From NCBI RefSeq assembly GCF_042643355.1, contig NZ_JBHRSS010000003.1:930001-994000 (forward strand): a DNA stretch of 64,000 bases, in the 5' to 3' direction. The position numbers were made by a program, and so were the translations under genes. Below are positions 16,474 through 23,985 of the stretch, in pieces. How positions within the stretch are numbered: position 1 is the first letter of the stretch; every line of letters starts with the position of its first letter. This stretch comes from Salinisphaera aquimarina. GTDB lineage: Bacteria; Pseudomonadota; Gammaproteobacteria; Nevskiales; Salinisphaeraceae. The notes below the pieces were generated by a model that had not been told where the DNA came from, did not search any database, and was given only the letters and a program-made list of their open reading frames with translations.

Positions 16474-16503
16474 ATACTACGCCCGCTCACGGAGGGCCGA
16501 CAA
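16474..16503 (-). promoter_or_regulatory. Possible sigma-70 promoter of aceE
   Basis: On the minus strand TTGTCG (-35, complement of 16498-16503) is followed after 18 bases by TAGTAT (-10, complement of 16474-16479). It would start transcription about 40 bases before the aceE ATG. Both boxes match the consensus at four positions. Confidence 0.4.
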
Positions 16504-16570
16504 CTAGCTCCGGGGGTGCGCCAATGGCATGCTTGCAGGGTTTCTCAATTATGTTGCAGTGCACGATACA

Positions 16571-17572
16571 ATGACCCCATCCACGACCGCCTCAGGCAAC
16601 GCCCCGCTGCGCCAACCTTCGCGCCGCAATACGGCGGCGAACGGTGAGCGCCGGGTCGGTGTGGAACTTGAGTTTACGGGCCTGACCATCGAACGCATCG
16701 GCGAGACACTGCGCGCCTGTCTGGGCGGCGACATCCGCCCTCACAGCGCATACGAATACACGGTCGAGAACACCACACTGGGTGATTTCGCGGTCGAACT
16801 CGACTACGCCTTCCTCAAAGAACGCGGCCGCCGCGAACACGAACCCGGCCTGCTCGATGAACTGGAGCAGGTCTCGGAGGACGTGCTCGGTGCCCTGGCC
16901 AAGCGGGTGGTGCCACTGGAGATCGTGTGTCCACCGATCGCGATCGGCGAACTGCACCGGCTGCACCCGATGCTCCAGGCGCTGCGCGACGCCGGCGCGC
17001 GTGGCACCAGCCAGTCCGCGCTCTATGCCTTCGGGCTGCACCTGAATCCGGAACTGCCGGATCTGGAAACCGACACGCTGCTGGCTTATATCCGCGCCTT
17101 CGCGGTGGCCTTCGACTGGCTCAAGCGGGTCAGCGAGATCGATATCAGCCGGCGCGTGTTTCCCTATATCCAGCCCTACAGCAAGGTTTATGTGCGTACC
17201 GTGTGCGACCCGAGCTACACCCCCACCAAGGCACGCCTGATCAGCGATTACCTCGCCGAAAACGCCACCCGCAACCGCGCCCTGGACATGCTGCCGGTGT
17301 TTGCGCATATGGACGACGACCGCGTGCGCGCCGCGGTGCCCGACGATCTGGTCAACGCCCGGCCGACGCTGCATTACCGCCTGCCCAACTGCGAGATCGA
17401 ACAACCCGGCTGGGATCTGAACCCGGCCTGGAACCACTGGCTGGTGATCGAGGAACTCGCCGCGGACGCCCCGCGGCTGATCCGTATCTGCGAGGACTAC
17501 TGCAGCGCGCTCGACAAGCCATTCGGCGACTGGTTGGGGCGCTGGGGCGACGGGTTCGAACGTTATCTGTGA
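16571..17572 (+). CDS. Amidoligase family protein (amidoligase_2)
   Basis: 333 residues from the ATG at 16571; an upstream ATG at 16529 would add 14 residues, and neither has a clear Shine-Dalgarno, so the start is uncertain. RRVGVELEFTG at the start, TVENTTLGDFAVELDY and the later NCEIEQPGWDLNPAWNHW fit the amidoligase_2 family of ATP-grasp-like, glutamine-synthetase-fold enzymes that join amines to carboxylates. The acidic residues in GVELEF and VELDY would bind metal. It is paired with a class I glutamine amidotransferase directly downstream, an arrangement known for this family and suggesting a small pathway that makes and trims a gamma-glutamyl or peptide amide. The substrate is unknown. 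Confidence 0.82.
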   Translation: MTPSTTASGNAPLRQPSRRNTAANGERRVGVELEFTGLTIERIGETLRACLGGDIRPHSAYEYTVENTTLGDFAVELDYAFLKERGRREHEPGLLDELEQVSEDVLGALAKRVVPLEIVCPPIAIGELHRLHPMLQALRDAGARGTSQSALYAFGLHLNPELPDLETDTLLAYIRAFAVAFDWLKRVSEIDISRRVFPYIQPYSKVYVRTVCDPSYTPTKARLISDYLAENATRNRALDMLPVFAHMDDDRVRAAVPDDLVNARPTLHYRLPNCEIEQPGWDLNPAWNHWLVIEELAADAPRLIRICEDYCSALDKPFGDWLGRWGDGFERYL

Positions 17573-17690
17573 TTCGAGCAGGGCCGTAAAACCGGCACGA
17601 CCGCGGATCGCCGTTACCGGCAAGGCCAGCCGTTGGGCGCCCGGCTGGTGGTTCGCCTGGCTGGCGATACGGCTGGCCGGCGGCCAGGCC

Positions 17691-18263
17691 GTGCGGGCGA
17701 CGCCGCGCCGGCCCATGCCGGCGAATATCGACGGCCTCGTGATTGGCGGCGGCGACGACATCGCCAGCGACCTCTATGCGGCCAGCCCGGTGTTCGATCG
17801 CAGCGCCGATCGCGAGCGCGACGCCTTCGAACTCGCTGCGATCAAGAGCGCGCTGGAGCGCGGCCGGCCGCTGCTGGGGATCTGCCGCGGTGCCCAGCTG
17901 ATCAACGTATGCGGCGGCGGCACGCTCTATGAGAGCATCAGCGCGATGCGCCGGCATACCTCGAACCGGGCCAACCCGCTGGCCTGCAAGCCGGTGGCGC
18001 TGAAAAAACACTCACACCTGAGCGCGGTCACCGCGCGCACGCGTCTGCGCGTGAACAGCCTGCATCATCAGGCCGTACACCAACTCGGTCAGGGGCTGAG
18101 CGCGAGCGCGCGCGATGCCGACGGCTTCGTGCAGGCCATCGAGGCCCGCGCCCGCGGTTTTGTCATCGGCGTGCAGTGGCACCCGGAATATCTGTTCTAC
18201 CGACCCGCCCAACGACGGCTGTTCCGGGCGCTGGTCGCGGCCGCGATCGACCACCGGTCATGA
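17691..18263 (+). CDS. Class I glutamine amidotransferase / peptidase C26 family, N-terminus displaced
   Basis: GATase1 enzyme of the gamma-glutamyl hydrolase (C26, PuuD-like) group. Visible are LVIGGGDDI, the nucleophile elbow LLGICRGAQLINV with catalytic Cys, and VQWHPEY with the catalytic His-Glu. GTG at 17691 is the first canonical start in frame, but the same frame upstream (from about 17598) still encodes recognisable family sequence: RPRIAVTGKASRWAPGWWFA. No ATG or GTG in that frame can start it. A GTG at 17569 overlapping the amidoligase stop (GTGA) would be a natural coupled start but hits TAA after six codons. One missing base between 17572 and 17587, for example in the GGG run, would explain this: a real frameshift, a sequencing error or an unusual start. 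Confidence 0.75.
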   Translation: MRATPRRPMPANIDGLVIGGGDDIASDLYAASPVFDRSADRERDAFELAAIKSALERGRPLLGICRGAQLINVCGGGTLYESISAMRRHTSNRANPLACKPVALKKHSHLSAVTARTRLRVNSLHHQAVHQLGQGLSASARDADGFVQAIEARARGFVIGVQWHPEYLFYRPAQRRLFRALVAAAIDHRS

Positions 18264-18310
18264 ACAAGGCGGCCCGGTTCGACCGCGCCGTTTCATGCAG
18301 GACCCCGTGC

Positions 18311-18478
18311 CTAGAGATGCTTGCGCTCGAAGTCCTTGCGCATCTCTTCGACCTTTTCCTTAGGTGTCGCCGTATTTTTCCTGGACCTTGCCGAAGGCGT
18401 GTTGTCCTTGACCCGTTGCCAGCGGCCTTGCCATTTATCATCGGATTCCGACGTGAAATATCTTCCGCTCAATGGCAT
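18311..18478 (-). CDS. Small hypothetical protein
   Basis: 55 residues if begun at MPLSGRYFT; the frame also allows ATG at 18502, adding MLRRSMVV. It is rich in Lys, Arg, Glu and Asp with the phrase DDKWQGRWQRVKDNTPS and a predicted helical C-terminus KEKVEEMRKDFERKHL. There is no clear ribosome site. I do not recognise a family. It sits convergently after the amidotransferase and downstream of the FNT gene, with which it could be cotranscribed. Confidence 0.4.
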   Translation of the reverse strand: MPLSGRYFTSESDDKWQGRWQRVKDNTPSARSRKNTATPKEKVEEMRKDFERKHL

Positions 18479-18526
18479 GACCACCATGCTGCGGCGCAAC
18501 ATCCCATTCAGTAGAGACGGCCGTCG

Positions 18527-19420
18527 TCAATCCCGGTTGTAGACCTCGCCGCTGTTGCTGTCGGCCTTGCGGTCCACGTCGCTGTCGTCACGGTCGGAAT
18601 CGCTATAGGCCACCTGAGCATAATTGACCACGGCCACCAGCATGATCCCGCCCACCATGTTGCCCAGCAGGGTGGGCAGAAAGAAGGTGCCGAAGAACGC
18701 GCCCAGCCCGTGGGTGCCGGAAAACACCGCGTACAGCGCCGCCACCGAGCCGGCGATGATGTGCGGAAAATGCGCCAGCCCGATCAGAAACGTCACCAGA
18801 ATGATCACGCCGACGCGGGCGGTCTCGGCGAACGGCATCAGCCAGAGCATGAGCGCGACCAGCCAGCCCGCGAAGATGGCGCGCACGAACATGGTCGAGA
18901 AACCGTACTCGTATTCCTTGGCCGCGATCTCGGCCAGCGCTTCGTTGACCTTAGGGTCGAGCACATCGAAATGCGACATGGCGAAGGCGAATATCGCGGT
19001 GCCGATCATGTTGCCCAGCAAAACGACGATCCAGAGAATGAGCGTGCGTGTCAGCACGCCCAGGGAGCGCACCCGCAGCACCTCCAGCACCGGGGTGAGG
19101 GTGTTCTCGGTGAACAGCTGCTGGCGACCCAGGATCACGAACAGAAAACCCATGGAATAACCGAAGCTTGCCACGATCGGGCGCCAGGCGGACTCGGGCG
19201 TGTAGTTGTAGAGCAGCGCTTGGGCAATGAAGGAAAAACCCATCGACAGCCCCGCGGCCAGGGCCGAGAACCACAGGCCCGGCAGCGGCCGCGTGAGCTC
19301 GGACTCGGCCTCGCGGCGGATGGCCTCATAGACCACCGCCGCGCTGGGAGCCTCGCGACGGCGCGCGTCACGTTTCTGGCTGTGATCCAGATCGTGTTCG
19401 GTATGTTGGGTCTCGGCCAT
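18527..19420 (-). CDS. Formate/nitrite transporter (FNT) family protein, YfdC-like
   Basis: 297 residues. Several hydrophobic helices follow a charged N-terminal tail (about residues 1-45). The family pattern is visible in GLWFSALAAGLSMGFSFIAQALLY (first helix, in parts), FVILGRQQLFTENTL, LLGNMIGTAIFA and LLGNMVGGIML, the two GN motifs marking broken helices 2 and 5 of the FNT pentameric channel fold. The long acidic N- and C-tails and FTENTL motif are like YfdC. The transported anion cannot be told from sequence. ATG 19420 is chosen because the 18 upstream in-frame codons look non-coding. A palindrome (19471-19484) lies in the divergent promoter region. Confidence 0.85.
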   Translation of the reverse strand: MAETQHTEHDLDHSQKRDARRREAPSAAVVYEAIRREAESELTRPLPGLWFSALAAGLSMGFSFIAQALLYNYTPESAWRPIVASFGYSMGFLFVILGRQQLFTENTLTPVLEVLRVRSLGVLTRTLILWIVVLLGNMIGTAIFAFAMSHFDVLDPKVNEALAEIAAKEYEYGFSTMFVRAIFAGWLVALMLWLMPFAETARVGVIILVTFLIGLAHFPHIIAGSVAALYAVFSGTHGLGAFFGTFFLPTLLGNMVGGIMLVAVVNYAQVAYSDSDRDDSDVDRKADSNSGEVYNRD

Positions 19421-19470
19421 TGAATCGTCTCGGTCGAAGAAACAGTGTCTTATCTTAAATTGTTTTGCGC

Positions 19471-19484
19471 ACAATACGTATTGT
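19471..19484. promoter_or_regulatory. Perfect 14-bp palindrome in a divergent promoter region
   Basis: ACAATACGTATTGT lies between the starts of the FNT gene (19420) and the glutaminyl cyclase gene (19553), in an A/T-rich stretch. Its position suits an operator acting on either gene. The binding regulator is unknown. Confidence 0.5.
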
Positions 19485-19552
19485 CGACAGCAACTTTTTT
19501 AGCGCCTCGAAACCGCCAGGCGGGCCGGCGTTCGTATCGCTATGATGGCGCC

Positions 19553-20341
19553 ATGAATAAGGGTATCCGAGGCCTCATAGTCGCCGTTCTGCTGGGCGCG
19601 ACCACGGCATGCAGCGCCTCGATCGTGCCCGCCGAGCCGGCGCGGATACTCGCCGCATACCCGCACGACGCCGACGCCTTCACCCAGGGATTGCTCGTCG
19701 ACCGGGGCGAGATGTTCGAAAGCACCGGCCAGTACGGCCAGTCCAGCCTGCGCCGGGTCGATCTCGAAAGCGGGCGGATCCTGCAGGCGGTGTCTCTGCC
19801 CGCTGAATACTTCGGCGAAGGCCTGGCCCTGGCCGATGGCCGACTCTACCAGCTCACCTGGAAGGCCGGGGTGGTGTTCATCTATGACCGCAACAGCCTC
19901 GAACGCCTGGGTGAACTGCATTACAGCGGTGAAGGCTGGGGCCTGACCTGGGACGGACATCATCTGATCATGAGCGACGGCAGCGCCGCGCTGCGTGTGA
20001 TCGACCGTCAGGATTTTTCCGTGGTCGGCCGGATCGCGGTGACCGAACAGGGCCGACCGCTCGACAACCTCAACGAGCTGGAATACATCGACGGCGGCAT
20101 CTGGGCAAACGTGTGGCACCAGAGCCGGATCGTACGGATCGATCCGGTCAGCGGCCAGGTGACCCGCGCCATCGACGCGACGGCACTCAAAGCATCACTG
20201 CCGCGGGACGCGACGCCGAACGTACTCAACGGTATCGCCTGGGACGCGGCACAAGAACGACTCTATCTGACCGGCAAGTACTGGCCGCGATTGTTCGAGA
20301 TCGCCAGGGCGTCCGGCGATGCCGCCGCATCCAACCACTAA
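19553..20341 (+). CDS. Glutaminyl-peptide cyclotransferase, exported
   Basis: 262-residue protein of the plant/bacterial-type glutamine cyclotransferase family (PF05096), a five-bladed beta-propeller that forms N-terminal pyroglutamate. The N-terminus has a signal peptide with lipobox-like TTAC, so it may be a lipoprotein. Family marks include YPHDADAFTQGL, ESTGQYGQSSLR, YFGEGLAL, YQLTWK, GEGWGLTWD, NELEYIDGGIWANVW and LNGIAWD near the end. The start at 19553 opens the signal peptide; the longer frame from 19445 lies in the promoter region. Single gene. Confidence 0.93.
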   Translation: MNKGIRGLIVAVLLGATTACSASIVPAEPARILAAYPHDADAFTQGLLVDRGEMFESTGQYGQSSLRRVDLESGRILQAVSLPAEYFGEGLALADGRLYQLTWKAGVVFIYDRNSLERLGELHYSGEGWGLTWDGHHLIMSDGSAALRVIDRQDFSVVGRIAVTEQGRPLDNLNELEYIDGGIWANVWHQSRIVRIDPVSGQVTRAIDATALKASLPRDATPNVLNGIAWDAAQERLYLTGKYWPRLFEIARASGDAAASNH

Positions 20342-20367
20342 CTGCAATCAGGCCGGCCCGATCGGCG

Positions 20368-20769
20368 TCATCTTCTGAGCACGGTGCCATCGTCGTCCAG
20401 CAGGGTATAGCTGCCCTGTTCGTCATGCGACTCCGGGCCCACGAGCGCGGGCGAGAACACACAGACCACGGTCATGCCTTTTTCGCTGGAGAGAATATGC
20501 TGCTGGTTCTTGTCCAGCGCATACAGCACGCCGGGCTCGAGATCCCACTGGCCGCCTTCGGTTAGATCCTCGATCCGGCCGCGGCCCTGGATACAGAGCA
20601 CGGTTTCCTTGTGATTCTTGTACCACATATGCAGCGACTGGCCGGGCTTGATATAGGTCTCGTGTAGTGAGTGGCCCATACCGTCGGCACGCAGCGTGTA
20701 GCGCTTGCTGAGCCATTTGTCGTCTTCAACCGCGTCCTGTTCGGCGTCTTTGCGAGTACGAATGAGCAT
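20368..20769 (-). CDS. ectC: Ectoine synthase-like cupin (solitary EctC homologue)
   Basis: 133-residue cupin clearly related to L-ectoine synthase, which cyclises N-gamma-acetyl-diaminobutyrate to the osmolyte ectoine. Family marks are MLIRTRKDAE at the start, KETVLCIQGRGRIEDL, EPGVLYALDKNQQHIL and CVFSPALVGPESHDEQGSY. By alignment from memory, Glu55, Tyr83 and His91 occupy the iron-binding positions of characterised EctC. No ectA, ectB or ectD is nearby; the neighbours are glutaminyl cyclase (convergent) and a glutamate-synthase-like gene. It may be a distant copy of an ectoine operon elsewhere, a solitary EctC using imported substrate, or a cupin with a new role. Confidence 0.88.
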   Translation of the reverse strand: MLIRTRKDAEQDAVEDDKWLSKRYTLRADGMGHSLHETYIKPGQSLHMWYKNHKETVLCIQGRGRIEDLTEGGQWDLEPGVLYALDKNQQHILSSEKGMTVVCVFSPALVGPESHDEQGSYTLLDDDGTVLRR

Positions 20770-20953
20770 GTTGTTTTCCCAAGCCGGAAATTGAGTCGTG
20801 AGTGAACGGATGCGCCGCCGCGCACACTTTTTGCCAGGCGCAGGCAGTAGTGCAGCGGCCTAGCCGTTGCAAAAGCGAAGCGGATTCTAGGCAACCACCG
20901 GCCGGCCATACATCCGTGCGACTACGGAAACGACCCGGGCACCGCCTGGCAGG

Positions 20954-22537
20954 CTAGAAGCGGTCGGCGCGCGCGGCCTGCCAGTCGCGGCGATATACAT
21001 CCGGAACACGTCCGTCGAGAAAATCGCCGGATCCAATGCGCGGTTCGATATCGGCGAACGTGCTGGCATGGCCATGTTCCGGCCGGTGCTGGATATGCGC
21101 CGGGGTGAGCTCATCCGGATCGTCCAGGCCGATGGTGCCGACGATATCCAGAAACGACTTGATGGTCGCGTCGTGGTAGTTGCGCACCTGCAGCGACTTG
21201 CTCATCACGTCGAGGGCGGCGGCCCGGCGTGGGTTCTGGGTGGCCACGCCCGTCGGACAGGTATCGGTATGACAGCGCCGTGCCTGGATGCAGCCGACCG
21301 AGAACATGAAGGCGCGGGCAGCGTTGCACATATCCGCACCCAAGGCGATCTTGAGCACCATGTCGAAGCCCATGACCACCTTGCCGCTGGCGATCACGCG
21401 CACCTGATCACGGACGCCGATGCCGAGCAGGCATTCGTGTACGAACGGCAGGGCGTCGTTGATATAGGTGCCGATGAAATCCGAGAACTCGGTGGGCGCG
21501 GCGCCGGTGCCGCCCTCGGCGCCGTCCACGGTAATGAAATCCGGGACGATGCCGGTTTCGACGATAGCCTTGCAGATACCCATGAATTCGGCGCGATGCC
21601 CCAGGCACAGCTTGAAGCCGACCGGCTTGCCGTGAGTGAGTTCGCGCAGTCGCTGCACGAACCGCAATAGGCCGATAGGCGTGTCGAACGCGCTGTGCGC
21701 CGCCGGCGACAGACAATCTTGTCCCTGCTCGATTTCACGCACACGGGCGATCTCCGCAGTCACCTTGGAGCCGGGCAGCAGACCGCCGTGGCCGGGCTTG
21801 GCGCCCTGGGACAGCTTGATCTCGATCATCTTGACCTGATCGGTGTTGGCCTTGCGCGCGAATTCCTCGGGGTCGAAACGGCCGTCGTCGGTGCGGCAAC
21901 CGAAATACGCCGAGGCGATCTCCCAGATCAGGTCACCGCCGTGTTCCCGGTGATGGTCGCTGATCGCGCCCTCGCCGGTGTCCTGGGCGAAGTTGCCGAG
22001 CGCGGCACCGCGATTCATGGCCGCCACCGCGTTTGCCGACAGCGAACCAAAGCTCATCGCCGAGATATTCAGACGCGAGGAATCATAGGGCTGGCGGCAC
22101 TGTGCGTTACCGATGATCAGTCGTGCGTGTCGGCGATCGACCGTCTTTGGCGCCACCGAGTGCATGGTGAAGTTGTAGCCGGCGTCCTCGTAGTCACGAA
22201 TCGTGCCGAACGGCGAGGTATCGGGCGCGCCGGCTGCGCGTCTATACACGATCTCGCGCTGCTCGCGCGAAAACGGTCGGCCGCTGGTTTCGGATTCGAA
22301 GAAGTACTGGCGCAACTCGGGGCGCATGAACTCGAGCATGTAGCGCAGGTGCCCGAGGATCGGAAAATTTCGCAGCACGTTGCGATGCGAACACAGATCG
22401 GACGCGCCCAGTACCGCCAGTGCGACCAGGATCAGCCACGCCCACAGCCACACCGGCGCCATCCACGCCAGCACCACCCCGAGCAGCAGGGTAAAAACGA
22501 CATAGCCGGCATAGATCAGCCGTGGATAACCAAGCAT
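20954..22537 (-). CDS. FMN-binding glutamate synthase-like protein, membrane-anchored
   Basis: 527 residues. Two hydrophobic segments at the N-terminus (YAGYVVFTLLLGVVLAW and WLWAWLILVALAVLG) anchor a cytoplasmic domain related to the FMN domain of glutamate synthase large subunit. Signature segments are NISAMSFGSLSANAVAAMNRGA, GEGAISDHH, KLSQGAKPGHGGLLPG, ITVDGAEGGTGAAPTEF and a Cys cluster CHTDTCPTGVATQ as in the 3Fe-4S region. It lacks the glutaminase and ammonia-gating domains of GltB, so it is one of the stand-alone archaeal-type GltS-like proteins of unknown reaction. Upstream it is convergent with none; mnmE follows 88 bases away on the same strand. Confidence 0.88.
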   Translation of the reverse strand: MLGYPRLIYAGYVVFTLLLGVVLAWMAPVWLWAWLILVALAVLGASDLCSHRNVLRNFPILGHLRYMLEFMRPELRQYFFESETSGRPFSREQREIVYRRAAGAPDTSPFGTIRDYEDAGYNFTMHSVAPKTVDRRHARLIIGNAQCRQPYDSSRLNISAMSFGSLSANAVAAMNRGAALGNFAQDTGEGAISDHHREHGGDLIWEIASAYFGCRTDDGRFDPEEFARKANTDQVKMIEIKLSQGAKPGHGGLLPGSKVTAEIARVREIEQGQDCLSPAAHSAFDTPIGLLRFVQRLRELTHGKPVGFKLCLGHRAEFMGICKAIVETGIVPDFITVDGAEGGTGAAPTEFSDFIGTYINDALPFVHECLLGIGVRDQVRVIASGKVVMGFDMVLKIALGADMCNAARAFMFSVGCIQARRCHTDTCPTGVATQNPRRAAALDVMSKSLQVRNYHDATIKSFLDIVGTIGLDDPDELTPAHIQHRPEHGHASTFADIEPRIGSGDFLDGRVPDVYRRDWQAARADRF

Positions 22538-22625
22538 GGCAGCGCCTCGACACAGGTGGTTCCTGCATCATGCACAGGACGCGAGCGACGCTCAATCCGT
22601 AGTTGCGGCTAACGGGAGGACGTCA

Positions 22626-23975
22626 CTACTTGCCGATGCAGAAACTCGAGAAGATCTCGCCGAGCAGATCGTCGCTGGTCACCGCGCCGGTGATCTCGCC
22701 CAGCGCGTTCTGGGCCAGACGCAGTTCCTCGGCGAGCAGGTCGCCGGTGCCGTCGGCGAGTCGCTCGTGGCCGCTTGCAAGCGCCGCCGCGGCACGGGCC
22801 AGGGCATCCAGATGCCGGCGGCGCGCCACGAAGGCGGGTTCACCATCGGCGGCAAGCCCGGCTTGGGCCTTGAGGTGGGCGGCCAGCGCATCGAAACCGG
22901 CGCCGGTGGTCGCCGACAGCCGTACCCGGTCGTGGCCGTCCAGGCCATCCAGCCCGGCGTCGGCGCCGCTGATATCGATCTTGTTGGCCACCAGGGTGAT
23001 CGCGCAGCGCGCGCCGATGTCATCGATCATGGCCTGTTCGGCGGCGCCCAGACCGGCCGCGTCGTCGAATACCAGCAATACGCGGTCGGCGCGGTCGAGT
23101 TCCGCCCGGGCGCGTCGCACGCCCTCGGCCTCGATCGGGTCGTCGGTTTCGCGCAGACCGGCGGTATCGATCAGCGTCAGCGGCAGGCCGTCGATGGACA
23201 GATCCTCGGTGAGCACGTCGCGCGTGGTGCCGGCGATCGCGGTGACGATGGCGGTATCACGGCGCGCCAGCCGGTTGAGCAGACTCGACTTGCCCACGTT
23301 CGGGCGCCCAAGGATCAGCAGGCGCAGACCTTCGCGCAGGGCTGCGCCTTCACGCGCCTGATCGGTGAGCGAATGCAGTCGCTGGCGGATGTCCTCGAGC
23401 CGGGACGCAATGGCGCCGTCGCCGAGAAAATCGACGTCGTCTTCATCCGGGAAATCGATTGCGGCTTCGGTATAGACACGCAGCGCGGTCAGATCCGCCA
23501 CCAGGGCATCGATCTGATGCGAAAACACGCCTTCGAGCGAACGCATGGCCGCGACCGCGGCCGCGCCGCTGCCCGCATCGATCGCGTCGGCGATGGCCTC
23601 GGCCTGATCGAGACTGAGCTTGTCGTTGAGAAAAGCGCGCTGGGAGAACTCGCCGGGGGCCGCCAGCCGCGCGCCCAGTTCGACCACGCGGGCCAGCAGC
23701 ATATCGACAAGCATCGGGCTGCCGTGACCCTGCAGTTCGAGCACGTGTTCGCCGGTGAACGAGGCCGGGGCCGGGAAATAGATCGCCAGGCCATGGTCGA
23801 TAGCCTGGCCATCGGCCGCCCGGAAGGCGGCCAGGCCGGCCAGCCGCGGCTCGGGCAGGCGCCCGATCAACGCCTGGCACAGCGCCGGCACATCGGGGCC
23901 CGACAGCCGTACGACCGCGACTCCGGCGCGACCGGCGGCACTCGCAAGTGCGACGATCGTGTCGGAGTCCCCCAC
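22626..23975 (-). CDS. mnmE: tRNA uridine-5-carboxymethylaminomethyl GTPase MnmE
   Basis: 449-residue GTPase that, with MnmG, modifies the wobble uridine of several tRNAs. It has the folate-binding N-domain (DTIVALASAAGRAGVAVVRLSG), helical domain, and inserted G domain: G1 GRPNVGKSSLL, G2 TTRD, G3 DTAGLRET, G4 NKID. It ends with the invariant CIGK, whose Cys is needed for modification. GTG at 23975 gives the usual length and lies 10 bases after the yidC stop; the frame is open further upstream inside yidC. It follows yidC in the rpmH-rnpA-yidC-mnmE cluster. MnmG is not in the window. Confidence 0.96.
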   Translation of the reverse strand: MGDSDTIVALASAAGRAGVAVVRLSGPDVPALCQALIGRLPEPRLAGLAAFRAADGQAIDHGLAIYFPAPASFTGEHVLELQGHGSPMLVDMLLARVVELGARLAAPGEFSQRAFLNDKLSLDQAEAIADAIDAGSGAAAVAAMRSLEGVFSHQIDALVADLTALRVYTEAAIDFPDEDDVDFLGDGAIASRLEDIRQRLHSLTDQAREGAALREGLRLLILGRPNVGKSSLLNRLARRDTAIVTAIAGTTRDVLTEDLSIDGLPLTLIDTAGLRETDDPIEAEGVRRARAELDRADRVLLVFDDAAGLGAAEQAMIDDIGARCAITLVANKIDISGADAGLDGLDGHDRVRLSATTGAGFDALAAHLKAQAGLAADGEPAFVARRRHLDALARAAAALASGHERLADGTGDLLAEELRLAQNALGEITGAVTSDDLLGEIFSSFCIGK

Positions 23976-23985
23976 GCCGTTCAGG

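Noticed and set aside
13718..16474. 918-codon plus-strand open frame opposite aceE, with similar long ones opposite aceF and lpd
   Set aside because: They mirror strongly conserved genes in a GC-rich genome, are full of His/Arg/Asp and Val-rich low-quality sequence and have no family motif. They are shadow frames.
17561..17575. prfB-like +1 frameshift site (TAT CTG TGA) joining the amidoligase and amidotransferase
   Set aside because: The slippery codon CTG cannot re-pair well after a +1 shift (prfB uses CTT), and no AGGGGG stimulator lies at the right distance. A missing base is simpler.
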